A stretch of DNA of 64,000 bases from Flavobacteriaceae bacterium (lineage in GTDB: Bacteria > Bacteroidota > Bacteroidia > Flavobacteriales > Flavobacteriaceae). Positions 29,218 to 37,598 of this stretch are shown here, piece by piece. Made by a program: the position numbers and the translations under genes. Positions within the stretch are counted from its first letter, which is position 1. Each line of letters starts with the position of its first letter. The notes under the pieces were generated by a model. It searched no databases. It worked only from the letters and a program-made list of their open reading frames with translations, and had not been told where the DNA came from. Location: the NCBI GenBank assembly GCA_003443635.1, contig CP031964.1:714321-778320 (forward strand), read 5' to 3'.

Positions 29218-30288
29218 ATGACTGCTTTATTAACAATAATAGTTTTAGTATTTATTACAGTTGCAATTTGGCAAATGGTTAAGATCTTTGATTTAGCACA
29301 AGCTAAAAGAGATAATACAGAGATTGCTAATGATAAAGATAATAGAATCAATGGTTATTTAATGATAGGATTCTTAATCTTCATTTATGTTATTACAATT
29401 GTTTGTATGGTAAAATGGGGAGACCTACCATTAATGTCTAACTCTGCATCAGAACACGGTCCTGATATCGATAATTTAATGATTATCTCAATGGTCATTA
29501 TTTTTATAGTGCAAACTATTACTCAGTTTTTACTACACTATTTCGCATTTAAATACAAAGGTGAGAAAGGAAGAAAAGCATTATTTTTTGCAGATAATGA
29601 TAAATTAGAAATTATTTGGACATCGATTCCTATTGTTGTTTTAGCAGGGTTAATTATTTATGGATTATTCACTTGGTCAGAAATTATGAATGTTAGTGAA
29701 GATGACGACCCTATAGTAATTGAATTATATGCACAACAATTTAACTGGAAGGCTAGATATTCTGGACAAGACAATACTTTAGGTCAAGCTAATGTTAGAT
29801 TGATTAACTTAGATAATGCAAACATATTAGGAATAGATGAATCAGATCCTAATGCTCAAGATGATATTATTACTACAGAACTACATTTACCTGTAGGGAA
29901 GAAAATATTATTTAAAATGCGTTCTCAAGATGTATTGCATTCTGCATATATGCCTCACTTTAGAGCACAAATGAATTGTGTCCCTGGGATGATCACTCAA
30001 TTTGGATTTACACCTACTGTAACTACGGAAGAGATGAGGCAAACTCCTCAAATGATAGAGAAAGTTCAAAGAATTAATAAAATTAGAGCAGAGAATAGTA
30101 AGAAATTAATTGCTAAAGGAGAAGAAGCTCTTGAACGATACGAGTTTGACTATTTATTACTTTGTAATAAGATTTGTGGAAAATCACATTACAATATGCA
30201 GATGAAAATTATTGTTGAGTCTGAAGAAGAATACAATGCTTGGTTAAAAGAGCAAAAATTATTCAAAAACTCGTTGGTAAAAAACTAA
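29218..30288 (+). CDS. coxB: Cytochrome c oxidase subunit II
   Basis: 356 residues. Three hydrophobic segments (about 1-18, 45-65, 90-110 and 138-158 with the last two flanking KLEIIWTSIPIVVLAGLI), then the cupredoxin domain. The CuA site is complete: His in DVLHSAYMPHFR, and CNKICGKSHYNM providing two Cys, His and Met. It accepts electrons from ACIII or cytochrome c. No fused heme c domain is present. 28 nt after actF and 36 nt before coxA. Confidence 0.93.
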   Translation: MTALLTIIVLVFITVAIWQMVKIFDLAQAKRDNTEIANDKDNRINGYLMIGFLIFIYVITIVCMVKWGDLPLMSNSASEHGPDIDNLMIISMVIIFIVQTITQFLLHYFAFKYKGEKGRKALFFADNDKLEIIWTSIPIVVLAGLIIYGLFTWSEIMNVSEDDDPIVIELYAQQFNWKARYSGQDNTLGQANVRLINLDNANILGIDESDPNAQDDIITTELHLPVGKKILFKMRSQDVLHSAYMPHFRAQMNCVPGMITQFGFTPTVTTEEMRQTPQMIEKVQRINKIRAENSKKLIAKGEEALERYEFDYLLLCNKICGKSHYNMQMKIIVESEEEYNAWLKEQKLFKNSLVKN

Positions 30289-30324
30289 TTAAGAACAACT
30301 AAGATTTAAAAATAAAGATAGATT

Positions 30325-32118
30325 ATGTCAGCACACGCAGATACTCACGCACACGACGACGACCATGGACATCATCATAAAGAAACCTTTGTAACTAAAT
30401 ATATATTTAGTCAAGATCATAAAATGATTGCAAAGCAATACCTAATTACAGGTACAATTATGGGAGTTATAGGTGTTTTAATGTCTATGATGTTTCGTAT
30501 GCAAATCGCTTGGCCAGAAGAACCAAATGTGCTTTTTGAAGCATTATTAGGGAAATGGGCACCAGATGGTGTTATGGACGCCGATATCTATTTAGCTTTA
30601 GTAACTATTCATGGTACTATAATGGTATTCTTTGTGTTAACAGCAGGATTGAGTGGTACGTTTAGTAACTTATTAATTCCGTTACAGATTGGGGCGCGAG
30701 ATATGGCTTCAGGATTTCTTAACATGGTTTCTTATTGGTTATTCTTTTTATCTAGTATAATAATGGTAATTTCATTATTTGTACAAGCTGGACCAGCAGC
30801 AGCAGGTTGGACAATATATCCACCTTTAAGTGCATTGCCATTAGCACAAGGAGGATCAGGTATGGGAATGACTTTATGGTTAGTTTCTATGGCTATATTT
30901 ATTGCATCTTCTTTATTAGGATCGCTAAATTATATCGTAACGGTTTTAAATTTAAGAACAAAAGGAATGTCTATGACGCGTTTACCGCTTACCATTTGGG
31001 CATTTTTTGTAACGGCTGTAATTGGTGTAGTATCGTTCCCGGTTTTATTATCTGCAGCATTGTTATTGATAATGGATAGAAGTTTTGGAACTTCATTTTT
31101 CTTATCAGATATATTTATTCAAGGTGAAGTATTGCATTATCAAGGAGGATCTCCTGTATTATTCGAACATCTATTTTGGTTCTTAGGACATCCTGAGGTA
31201 TATATTGTATTACTTCCAGCATTAGGAATTACTTCCGAAATTATAGCCACAAATTCACGTAAACCAATTTTTGGTTACCGTGCCATGATCATGTCAATTC
31301 TAGCAATTGCATTTTTATCGACTATTGTTTGGGGCCACCATATGTTTATTTCAGGAATGAATCCATTCCTTGGATCTGTATTTACATTTACAACATTATT
31401 AATTGCGATACCGTCAGCAGTAAAAGCATTTAATTATATTACTACGCTCTGGAAAGGTAACCTCCAGTTTAACCCGGCTATGTTGTTTTCAATTGGTTTA
31501 GTATCAACATTTATTACAGGAGGTTTAACAGGAATTATTTTAGGAGATAGTGCTTTAGATATTAATGTACACGATACGTATTTCGTAGTAGCTCACTTCC
31601 ATTTAGTAATGGGTATCTCTGCATTGTATGGTATGTTTGCAGGAATCTATCATTGGTTCCCTAAAATGTTTGGACGCATGCTTAATAAAAACCTAGGATA
31701 TATTCATTTTTGGGTAACTGCAATATGTGCTTATGGTGTATTCTTCCCAATGCACTTTATTGGTATGGCAGGATTGCCAAGACGTTATTATACAAATAGT
31801 AACTTCCCGTTATTTGACGATTTATCAAATGTAAATGTGATTATTACCATATTCGCATTAATAGGAGGAATTTTTCAATTGGTATTCTTATGGAACTTCT
31901 TTTACAGTATCTTTTACGGAAAGAAAACAGTTCAAAACCCATGGAAATCTAATACATTAGAATGGACAGCTCCAATTAAACATATTCACGGAAACTGGGA
32001 AGGAGAGATTCCTCATGTTCACCGTTGGCCATATGACTATAGTAAGCCAGGTCATGATGAGGATTTTGTACCTCAAAATATTCCATTAAAAGATGGAGAA
32101 GAAGAGTTGAATCACTAA
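30325..32118 (+). CDS. coxA: Cytochrome c oxidase subunit I
   Basis: 597 residues, twelve or more transmembrane helices. Catalytic landmarks: FWFLGHPEVYIVLLPALG (CuB His-Tyr crosslink and K-channel), WGHHMFISGMNP (CuB histidines) and VVAHFHLVMG (heme ligands). A-family heme-copper oxidase that reduces O2 and pumps protons. The N-terminus is His/Asp-rich (SAHADTHAHDDDHGHHH), which is not part of the catalytic core. Last gene of the act-cox operon; a strong terminator follows. Confidence 0.95.
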   Translation: MSAHADTHAHDDDHGHHHKETFVTKYIFSQDHKMIAKQYLITGTIMGVIGVLMSMMFRMQIAWPEEPNVLFEALLGKWAPDGVMDADIYLALVTIHGTIMVFFVLTAGLSGTFSNLLIPLQIGARDMASGFLNMVSYWLFFLSSIIMVISLFVQAGPAAAGWTIYPPLSALPLAQGGSGMGMTLWLVSMAIFIASSLLGSLNYIVTVLNLRTKGMSMTRLPLTIWAFFVTAVIGVVSFPVLLSAALLLIMDRSFGTSFFLSDIFIQGEVLHYQGGSPVLFEHLFWFLGHPEVYIVLLPALGITSEIIATNSRKPIFGYRAMIMSILAIAFLSTIVWGHHMFISGMNPFLGSVFTFTTLLIAIPSAVKAFNYITTLWKGNLQFNPAMLFSIGLVSTFITGGLTGIILGDSALDINVHDTYFVVAHFHLVMGISALYGMFAGIYHWFPKMFGRMLNKNLGYIHFWVTAICAYGVFFPMHFIGMAGLPRRYYTNSNFPLFDDLSNVNVIITIFALIGGIFQLVFLWNFFYSIFYGKKTVQNPWKSNTLEWTAPIKHIHGNWEGEIPHVHRWPYDYSKPGHDEDFVPQNIPLKDGEEELNH

Positions 32119-32138
32119 TATTAGATATATAATATATT

Positions 32139-32170
32139 AAAAAGCCTTTCTATTTTTAGAAAGGCTTTTT
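32139..32170. terminator. Bidirectional terminator between coxA and the peptide cluster
   Basis: Perfect 14-bp stem (32139-32152 with 32157-32170), TTTT loop, A-run and T-run on both sides. It ends the coxA transcript (+) and the peptide cluster transcript (-). Confidence 0.9.
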
Positions 32171-32203
32171 GCATTTGTTTAATAGAGTTCTTTTATTAAC
32201 CTA

Positions 32204-32425
32204 TTATCCTGGGCATTCATTTGGATTATAATTACAGAAATTATTTGTAACTGTTCCGTAACATGTTATAAAAGGATCTTCAGTATTTGGATATGCACAA
32301 CAATCTCCTGGACCTGTAAAATAAAGAGCAGAACCAAACACACAAGCATTTCTTGTGATACCTCCATTAATTGCTTTTTGTTCATTTTTGTTTAGGGATT
32401 TACCTAATTTTGATAGATTTTTCAT
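32204..32425 (-). CDS. GG-leader cysteine-rich precursor peptide 6
   Basis: 73 residues. The leader (residues 1-22) reads MKNLSKLGKSLNKNEQ then KAINGG, a double-glycine leader of the kind cut by C39 peptidases. The core of 51 residues has six cysteines (28, 42, 43, 55, 64, 71), no lysine and a net negative charge. It lies after the HlyD-like gene, is preceded by element copy A, and is the last gene of the cluster. Function unknown: bacteriocin, signal or surface peptide are all possible. The shared leader makes export by the adjacent ABC protein likely. Confidence 0.8.
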   Translation of the reverse strand: MKNLSKLGKSLNKNEQKAINGGITRNACVFGSALYFTGPGDCCAYPNTEDPFITCYGTVTNNFCNYNPNECPG

Positions 32426-32453
32426 AATAATAAGATTTAATAATTATTTAAAT

Positions 32454-32507
32454 CTGTGATCATTTAAAGACACTCACAGTTTGTGTCTATTGCCTCGCGA
32501 GAGAATA
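32454..32507 (-). promoter_or_regulatory. Conserved leader element, copy A (pseudoknot-capable)
   Basis: Read on the minus strand: stem 1 GACAC (32483-32487) with GTGTC (32469-32473); stem 2 CTGTGA (32474-32479) with TCACAG (32454-32459); loops of 3, 0 and 9 nt. The stems interleave as in an H-type pseudoknot. Upstream is CTCTCGCGAG, but the 5-bp hairpin seen in other copies is weakened here by an extra base. 28 nt separate it from the ATG of peptide 6. Confidence 0.7.
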
Positions 32508-32511
32508 TTTT

Positions 32512-33804
32512 CTAATTATTAAACACACTTTTAAGTTGGGAGAAGAAGCGCTGAATAAGGCGCAGATCTTCAGTAATAATTTCAGCACTCCCATTCATTT
32601 CATGTTTAAAAGGAATTTCTTTTTTATAAGAGGTGATCAGTGTTTTAGGTAACGAAGTATTTACCAGATACAACCCTTCCTCATCAGGAAATAAAGCAAT
32701 ACTTTCAATATATCCCTGAAGCGTTCCAAACTCAGTATCAGGATAGTTTTGTAATTTAATATTTACCCTTTGTCCAACCTTTAACTTTCCTGAGTTTTGA
32801 GCAGGTGTTTTTAATTTAGCGATATAGGCAGAGTTCTCCTTAGGGATAATGGTAAAAAGCAGATCCCCTTGATTAACAGTTTGATTTACCGTCCATGTAT
32901 TTAAAAAAGAGACCTTTCCATCAATATTAGACTGTAAGACATAACGCAGCTCCCAATCTTTAATAGCGCGTTTTAATTGATTAAAAGATTGAACTGCCGT
33001 TTTAAATAACAGTACCTCTTCTGTAGATTTATTAATTGTAGTGGTTTTAGATGCTTTATTAGCATTACTAATGGCCTCTCTGGTTTGAGAGATAGAATTG
33101 CTAATACTTGTTAAATTACTTTCAGCTCGAATATAATTAGCCTCTTCTCTCTCATAAGCTTGAGCAGCAATAAGACCTTTACTAAACATATCCTTATTAC
33201 GATCAAGATCTTTTTTTTGAAGAGCTAGTTCAGCTTTACCAGATTCGTATTGTGCTTTTTGTACTTGTAGTCTAAAGATGAGTTCTTTTTTAGAGATGAG
33301 ATTTGCATTTTCTTCGTTAGAGAAAGGTTGATATTTTTTGTTATTGATATATCTTAAGAAATCAAGTTCAAAGGCGGCATAGTTTTGTTGAATATCTCCT
33401 AGGTTTAAAACAGGGATGGAAGCAATGGGGAACTCAAAGGATTTATTATTAACTGCAATAGTATCTATAATAGACTTAAGAAGAAAGACATCATTGTAGT
33501 TAGCTGTGTTCTCTAGAATGGCAAGAGGAGTTCCAGAGCTTACTGTGTCATTATCAGAGATCAGAATAGATGCTATTTTACCATTTATTGTGGCATATTC
33601 TTTTTGAGGAGGGATTATAGTTGTGATTAGTGCTTGGGATGCAATGATATCTGGATATTTTACAAACCAGGAGATAAAGAGGAGCATTACAATTAGAGAT
33701 AATACTAAGATGTTCCCCCAACGGATCATCCAAGAAGGAGTGGCTTCAAGAATCTCTTGGACTTCTTCACTACGAAGTTCTATGTGTTGATTATTTTCTG
33801 GCAT
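32512..33804 (-). CDS. HlyD-family membrane fusion protein (adaptor of the peptide exporter)
   Basis: 430 residues. One transmembrane helix near 30-48 (ILVLSLIVMLLFISWFVKYP), then a biotinyl-lipoyl-like half (GKIASILISDNDTVSSGTPLAIL), a long coiled coil (about 150-270, with the hairpin turn near SKGLIAAQAYEREEANY) and a C-terminal beta domain (LFTIIPKENSAYIAKLKTPAQNSGKLKVGQRV in part). Such adaptors join an inner-membrane ABC exporter to a TolC-like channel; no TolC gene is in the window. It sits between peptides 5 and 6. Confidence 0.9.
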   Translation of the reverse strand: MPENNQHIELRSEEVQEILEATPSWMIRWGNILVLSLIVMLLFISWFVKYPDIIASQALITTIIPPQKEYATINGKIASILISDNDTVSSGTPLAILENTANYNDVFLLKSIIDTIAVNNKSFEFPIASIPVLNLGDIQQNYAAFELDFLRYINNKKYQPFSNEENANLISKKELIFRLQVQKAQYESGKAELALQKKDLDRNKDMFSKGLIAAQAYEREEANYIRAESNLTSISNSISQTREAISNANKASKTTTINKSTEEVLLFKTAVQSFNQLKRAIKDWELRYVLQSNIDGKVSFLNTWTVNQTVNQGDLLFTIIPKENSAYIAKLKTPAQNSGKLKVGQRVNIKLQNYPDTEFGTLQGYIESIALFPDEEGLYLVNTSLPKTLITSYKKEIPFKHEMNGSAEIITEDLRLIQRFFSQLKSVFNN

Positions 33805-33826
33805 AACTAATATTTTGATTTAATAA

Positions 33827-33852
33827 GAGCACAGGAATAATTTCCTGTACTC
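33827..33852. other. Hairpin between peptide 5 and the hlyD-like gene
   Basis: GAGCACAGGAA / TTCCTGTACTC (33827-33837, 33842-33852), 11-bp stem with one G-T pair. The following T-run on the minus strand is poor, so it may be a weak terminator or processing signal that lets part of the transcript through. Confidence 0.5.
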
Positions 33853-33880
33853 AAAAAAGCAATTGAACTTCACAATAGAA

Positions 33881-34048
33881 TTAAAAAGGGTTGCACGGTT
33901 CTAACCCTAGTACATCAAGACAATGGGATTCGCTTAAAGCATTAAAACACATTCCTGCAAAACTGCAAGCAAAACCATTTGATCCTCCATTAATAGCTTT
34001 TTGCTCAATTTTGTTTAGGGCTTTCCCTAGATTTTTTAAATTTTTCAT
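33881..34048 (-). CDS. GG-leader cysteine-rich precursor peptide 5
   Basis: 55 residues, found by translating the minus strand from the ATG at 34048 to TAA at 33881. Leader MKNLKNLGKALNKIEQ then KAINGG (22 residues); core SNGFACSFAGMC... of 33 residues with four cysteines (28, 34, 43, 52), no Lys or Arg, net charge about -3. The leader is identical to that of peptide 3. Upstream element copy B is the most diverged. Likely a substrate of the C39 exporter. Confidence 0.8.
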   Translation of the reverse strand: MKNLKNLGKALNKIEQKAINGGSNGFACSFAGMCFNALSESHCLDVLGLEPCNPF

Positions 34049-34075
34049 GATTTAAATATTTTATAGTTAAATAAA

Positions 34076-34110
34076 CTGTGAGTATTTATAAAACACCCAC
34101 AGTTTGTATC
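34076..34110 (-). promoter_or_regulatory. Conserved leader element, copy B (diverged)
   Basis: Minus strand: stem 1 GATAC (34106-34110) with GTGTT (34092-34096), two wobble pairs; stem 2 CTGTGG (34097-34102) with TCACAG (34076-34081), one wobble pair. Pairing survives in spite of base changes. The upstream CGCGA hairpin is missing in this copy. 27 nt to the ATG of peptide 5. Confidence 0.6.
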
Positions 34111-34121
34111 TATTTAGTAAT

Positions 34122-34151
34122 AAAAAGATTAGAAATATTTCTAATCTTTTT
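34122..34151. terminator. Terminator after peptide 4
   Basis: Perfect 15-bp inverted repeat (34122-34136 with 34137-34151), A5 and T5 ends; on the minus strand it follows the peptide 4 stop codon. Confidence 0.8.
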
Positions 34152-34168
34152 GCTTGCAACCGAGGAGT

Positions 34169-34393
34169 TTAGAAGAAAATACCTTGGCATGCTCCATGTG
34201 TAGGAAGAACACATAAGCCTCTACAACATACATGATCTGGTCCAGCAATATTCAATGGGTCATTGCAGAAAAAAGCATTAGGTGTAGGACAAAGTGGTTG
34301 ATCATCTTCTCCTGGGAAACCAAAATCTCCTCCATTAATAGCTTTTTGTTGTTGCTTGTTTAGGGTTTTTCCTAAGTTTTTTAAATTTTTCAT
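34169..34393 (-). CDS. GG-leader cysteine-rich precursor peptide 4
   Basis: 74 residues from the ATG at 34393. An in-frame ATG at 34444 exists, but it lies inside element copy C and would disturb the conserved leader. Leader MKNLKNLGKTLNKQQQ then KAINGG; core of 52 residues, the largest with peptide 6, with six cysteines (35, 43, 56, 57, 61, 69), including a CC pair, no Lys, and six acidic residues against one Arg. Followed by a strong terminator. Confidence 0.82.
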   Translation of the reverse strand: MKNLKNLGKTLNKQQQKAINGGDFGFPGEDDQPLCPTPNAFFCNDPLNIAGPDHVCCRGLCVLPTHGACQGIFF

Positions 34394-34423
34394 AATTAAA
34401 ATATTTAATAATTGTTTAAAAAA

Positions 34424-34476
34424 CTGTGAACCATTTAAAGACACTCACAGCTTGTGTCTACTCTTCGCGAGAGAAT
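34424..34476 (-). promoter_or_regulatory. Conserved leader element, copy C (hairpin plus pseudoknot)
   Basis: Minus strand: hairpin ATTCT (34472-34476) with AGAGT (34460-34464), loop CTCGCGA; stem 1 GACAC (34454-34458) with GTGTC (34440-34444); stem 2 CTGTGA (34445-34450) with TCACAG (34424-34429); third loop 10 nt. 30 nt to the ATG of peptide 4. Confidence 0.72.
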
Positions 34477-34511
34477 ATTTTAGAGTTTTGATTGATAACT
34501 TTACAGATTTA

Positions 34512-34543
34512 AAACAGAGCAAGTTTTTAAACTTGCTCTGTTT
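34512..34543. terminator. Terminator after peptide 3
   Basis: Perfect 15-bp stem (34512-34526 with 34529-34543), 2-nt centre, T4 on the minus-strand exit. Confidence 0.85.
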
Positions 34544-34551
34544 ATTAATGA

Positions 34552-34719
34552 TTAAACACAAGCTATTACACAGGTGCTAGTAAATTCATCACATACTAGA
34601 GGAATGACACTACCTTCACAATCTCTATCATTTCTACAAGCATCTGGATTAGATCCTCCATTAATAGCTTTTTGCTCAATTTTGTTTAGGGCTTTTCCTA
34701 AGTTTTTTAAATTTTTCAT
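34552..34719 (-). CDS. GG-leader cysteine-rich precursor peptide 3
   Basis: 55 residues from the ATG at 34719 (an in-frame ATG at 34758 falls inside element copy D and is rejected). Leader MKNLKNLGKALNKIEQ then KAINGG; core SNPDACRNDRDC... with five cysteines (28, 34, 43, 50, 54), an odd number that leaves one thiol free or available for dimerisation. No lysine in the core, net charge about -4. Own terminator follows. Confidence 0.82.
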   Translation of the reverse strand: MKNLKNLGKALNKIEQKAINGGSNPDACRNDRDCEGSVIPLVCDEFTSTCVIACV

Positions 34720-34748
34720 AATTAAAATATTTAATAATTGTTTAAAAC

Positions 34749-34800
34749 CCTTGATCATTTAAAGACATTCAAGGCTTCTGTCTAATCTTCGCGAAAGATT
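34749..34800 (-). promoter_or_regulatory. Conserved leader element, copy D (compensatory changes)
   Basis: Minus strand: hairpin AATCT (34796-34800) with AGATT (34784-34788), loop TTCGCGA; stem 1 GACA/TGTC (4 bp); stem 2 CCTTGA (34769-34774) with TCAAGG (34749-34754). Compared with CTGTGA/TCACAG in copies A, C and E, two positions changed on both strands of stem 2, so pairing is kept. 29 nt to the ATG of peptide 3. Confidence 0.75.
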
Positions 34801-34809
34801 TATTTATAA

Positions 34810-34980
34810 TTATACGCAAAGAGGAACACCACCATCATCACATAACTCCCCCGCGTTTACATTATAAGTAAAAGGGAAATTTTCAATACATACATAATTA
34901 CTTCCTTGATGAGACCCACCATTAATCATTTCTTGTTGATTTTTGTTTAGGGTTTTCCCTAAGTTTTTCAAATTTTTCAT
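34810..34980 (-). CDS. GG-leader cysteine-rich precursor peptide 2
   Basis: 56 residues, translated by hand from the ATG at 34980 to TAA at 34810. Leader MKNLKNLGKTLNKNQQ then EMINGG; core SHQGSNYVCIENFPF... of 34 residues with three cysteines (31, 47, 55), no Lys or Arg, net charge about -4. It is the first peptide gene after the ABC exporter. No terminator separates it from element copy D. Confidence 0.78.
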   Translation of the reverse strand: MKNLKNLGKTLNKNQQEMINGGSHQGSNYVCIENFPFTYNVNAGELCDDGGVPLCV

Positions 34981-35008
34981 GATTTAAAATTTTAATAATT
35001 TAATAAAC

Positions 35009-35060
35009 CTGTGAACATTTAAAGACACTCACAGTTTGTGTCTACTCCTTGCAAGAGAAT
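35009..35060 (-). promoter_or_regulatory. Conserved leader element, copy E
   Basis: Minus strand: hairpin ATTCT (35056-35060) with GGAGT (35044-35048), loop CTTGCAA; stem 1 GACAC/GTGTC; stem 2 CTGTGA (35029-35034) with TCACAG (35009-35014). The element starts 3 nt after the ABC exporter stop codon, which leaves no room for a separate promoter before it. 28 nt to the ATG of peptide 2. Confidence 0.72.
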
Positions 35061-35063
35061 ATT

Positions 35064-37256
35064 TTAATCACCCAGCTCTAATTGATTTTTGACCAGGTTG
35101 TAATAGTTTCCTTTTAGTTTAATGAGCTGTTGATGATTTCCAATTTCTACGATCTTTCCTCCATCAAGCACTACGATCTGATGTGCGTTTTTTACCGTAC
35201 TTAATCGGTGTGCAATCACTACAGCCGTTTTATCTTTAAAAAAAGTATTTAGTTTTTTCATGATCACCGTTTCATTATTCGCATCCAATGCCGAGGTGGC
35301 TTCATCAAAGAATAGAAATCTCGGATTTTTATAGACTGCTCTAGCAATAAGCAAACGCTGTTTTTGTCCAGTACTAAGACCTGTTCCTTCAGTTCCTATT
35401 TTAGTATTCACCCCCAGGGGGAGATTATCAATATAATCAGAGATGTTGGCCACATCAATAGCATGCGCTAGTTTATCTTTATCGACATAATCCTGTCCCA
35501 CTGCAATATTATGAGCAATAGTATTATTAAAGATATACCCCTCTTGCATGACCACCCCACAGTGCTCACGCCATACCTTTTGAGAGATATTATTGAGATT
35601 AAAATTATTGATCGATATATCCCCTTTCTCGACTTCATAGAATCTGAGTAAGAGTTTCATCAGTGTGGTTTTCCCACTACCGCTCACTCCTACAATAGCA
35701 GTTGTTTTATTAGCAGGGATGGTTAAGGACAATCCTTTGATCACAGGCTCTAAGCTTCCGATATATCTAAAAGAGATATTATTGAGTTGAATGCCTGAAT
35801 TCTCAGGGAGTGATTTCACTTTTTCGTCAGTAGCTAATTCCTCATCCTCTTTATTGTGAATTTCTCCTAAACGATCTAAAGAGATTTTAGCATCTTGGAC
35901 ATCTCTCATAAAACTAATAAGCTGACTGATAGGCGCATTGAGCTGTCCTACGATAGAGGTAATGGCCAGCATGGCCCCCAGCGTAATATCTCCATCAACC
36001 ACTAACTTAGCAGAGAGAATGGTAATGAACATGTTCTTGAGCTCATTAATAAAATTAGATCCTACGGATTGTGTTTGTTCTAAGACAAGATTCTTGGTAG
36101 AGATCTTAAAGAGGCGTGCCTGTACAAACTCCCAGTTCCATCGCATGCGTTTTTCAGCATTGTGGAGTTTAATTTCTTGCATACCATTGATAAGCTCAAT
36201 GACCTTACTCTGCTCGTTACTGACTTCATGAAACCGTTTGTAGTCGAGTTCTTTTCTACGTTTAAAGAAGAAGAGTACCCATCCAACATATAGTAAACTC
36301 CCAAAGAAGAAGACACTAAAGATTTGTAAGCTGTAATAGCCCAGCACAAAACTAAAGACGATCAGATTAAAGAAAGAGAACAACATGGTAAGTGAGGAGG
36401 TGGTTAGAATCCTTTCAATACGCTTATGATCGTTAATGCGTTGTAATAGATCCCCTGTCATTCGTACATCAAAGAAAGAGATGGGGAGTTTCATGAGCTT
36501 TATAAAGAAATCAGAGATCAGAGAGATATTAATACGTGTACTGAGATGCAAAAGAATCCAAGACCGAATAATTTCCAGGGAAGCTCTACCAATAAAGAGG
36601 AAGAGTTGAGCTGCAAGTACGAGATAGATAAAGTTGAGATCTTGATTTTTAATACCGACATCGACCACACTTTGAGTTAAGAATGGGAAGATGAGTTGTA
36701 ATAGACTCCCAGCAAGCAGACCAATGGCTAGTTGTACGACAAACCGTTTGTATTTATAGACATACTTTAAGATAAATCCAAAGCCAAAGGATTGTTTGTC
36801 ATCATCAAACTCTTCGTTGTAGAACAAGGGTGTGGGTTCTAAGAGTAAGGCAATGCCTTCTTCAGTAGCGTCATTGGCATTGTTACCGATCCAGAACTTG
36901 ATAAACTCAGTTTTGGAGTATGTTAATAGCCCATGAGCAGGATCAGAGACATAGACAGTATCTTTTTTTATTTTATAGACCACGATATAGTGGTTCTTGT
37001 TCCAATGTACAATACAGGGGAAGGAGGCTTGTTTTAACTTCTCAAAAGAGAGTTTCACTCCAAGAGAGCGAAAGCCAAGAGATTCTACTGCATCACTAAG
37101 ACCAAGCAAACTACTTCCTTCACGAGTGGTTTCGGAGAGTTCACGTAATTGTTGTGCACTAATGGTCTTACCATAATGTTTGGCAATGATCTTAATACAG
37201 GTAGGGCCACAGTCTTTAGCCTCGGCTTGTTTGTAAAATGGAAATTTTAATCTCAA
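35064..37256 (-). CDS. Peptidase-C39 ABC exporter for GG-leader peptides
   Basis: 730 residues, normal length for a peptidase-containing exporter. Residues 1-130 are a C39 peptidase with Gln10, Cys16 (KDCGPTC), His89 (NHYIVVY) and Asp105 (SDPAHG), so the catalytic set is complete. The transmembrane domain spans about 165-440 (six helices), and the ATPase has Walker A GVSGSGKT, signature STGQKQR and Walker B FLFFDEATSALD. It should cut precursors after INGG and export the cores. It is flanked by precursor genes on both sides. Confidence 0.95.
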   Translation of the reverse strand: MRLKFPFYKQAEAKDCGPTCIKIIAKHYGKTISAQQLRELSETTREGSSLLGLSDAVESLGFRSLGVKLSFEKLKQASFPCIVHWNKNHYIVVYKIKKDTVYVSDPAHGLLTYSKTEFIKFWIGNNANDATEEGIALLLEPTPLFYNEEFDDDKQSFGFGFILKYVYKYKRFVVQLAIGLLAGSLLQLIFPFLTQSVVDVGIKNQDLNFIYLVLAAQLFLFIGRASLEIIRSWILLHLSTRINISLISDFFIKLMKLPISFFDVRMTGDLLQRINDHKRIERILTTSSLTMLFSFFNLIVFSFVLGYYSLQIFSVFFFGSLLYVGWVLFFFKRRKELDYKRFHEVSNEQSKVIELINGMQEIKLHNAEKRMRWNWEFVQARLFKISTKNLVLEQTQSVGSNFINELKNMFITILSAKLVVDGDITLGAMLAITSIVGQLNAPISQLISFMRDVQDAKISLDRLGEIHNKEDEELATDEKVKSLPENSGIQLNNISFRYIGSLEPVIKGLSLTIPANKTTAIVGVSGSGKTTLMKLLLRFYEVEKGDISINNFNLNNISQKVWREHCGVVMQEGYIFNNTIAHNIAVGQDYVDKDKLAHAIDVANISDYIDNLPLGVNTKIGTEGTGLSTGQKQRLLIARAVYKNPRFLFFDEATSALDANNETVIMKKLNTFFKDKTAVVIAHRLSTVKNAHQIVVLDGGKIVEIGNHQQLIKLKGNYYNLVKNQLELGD

Positions 37257-37282
37257 AGGTGATTACTTTATATTACTTAATA

Positions 37283-37306
37283 AAAACCTCCTCTAAGAGA
37301 GGTTTT
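37283..37306. terminator. Second hairpin between peptide 1 and the ABC exporter
   Basis: AAAACCTC / GAGGTTTT (37283-37290, 37299-37306), T-run on the minus exit. It lies only 27 nt before the exporter ATG and is the second of two tandem hairpins. Confidence 0.6.
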
Positions 37307-37328
37307 AAACTAACTAGATATCAAATTG

Positions 37329-37357
37329 AAAAACTTCTCTAGAAAAGAGAAGTTTTT
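37329..37357. terminator. Terminator after peptide 1
   Basis: 12-bp stem (37329-37340 with 37346-37357), 5-nt loop, T5 on the minus exit, immediately after the peptide 1 stop codon. Confidence 0.82.
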
Positions 37358-37358
37358 A

Positions 37359-37571
37359 TTAGATACAAGACCTAACTAAAGGACTGTCTGGACAACTTAT
37401 GTTTAAATTGAATGTAACACATTGAGGGTTTTCTGCAGGACAACCACTATTGTTAGAACATTCATGCTCACATACACCACCACTACTAATTCCAGCAGGC
37501 CCTAATCCTCCATTAATATGTAATTGCTCTTGTTTATTTAGGGTTTTACCTAATTTTTTCAAATTTTTCAT
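37359..37571 (-). CDS. GG-leader cysteine-rich precursor peptide 1
   Basis: 70 residues. Leader MKNLKKLGKTLNKQEQ then LHINGG; core of 48 residues with six cysteines (34, 38, 44, 51, 60, 69), no lysine, net charge about -3. It lies between the VKOR fusion gene and the exporter and is followed by two hairpins that should lower transcription into the exporter. Function unknown. Confidence 0.82.
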   Translation of the reverse strand: MKNLKKLGKTLNKQEQLHINGGLGPAGISSGGVCEHECSNNSGCPAENPQCVTFNLNISCPDSPLVRSCI

Positions 37572-37598
37572 AATAAAATGATTAATAAATTATATTTG

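Noticed and set aside
34394..34444. Longer form of peptide 4 starting at 34444 (and of peptide 3 at 34758)
   Set aside because: The extra codons fall inside the conserved leader element, and all six peptides align from MKN.
34356..34762. Short plus-strand ORFs over the precursor peptide genes
   Set aside because: They are antisense images of the repeated leader and its AT-rich upstream region; no signal or family, and their similarity to each other only reflects the duplicated leader DNA.
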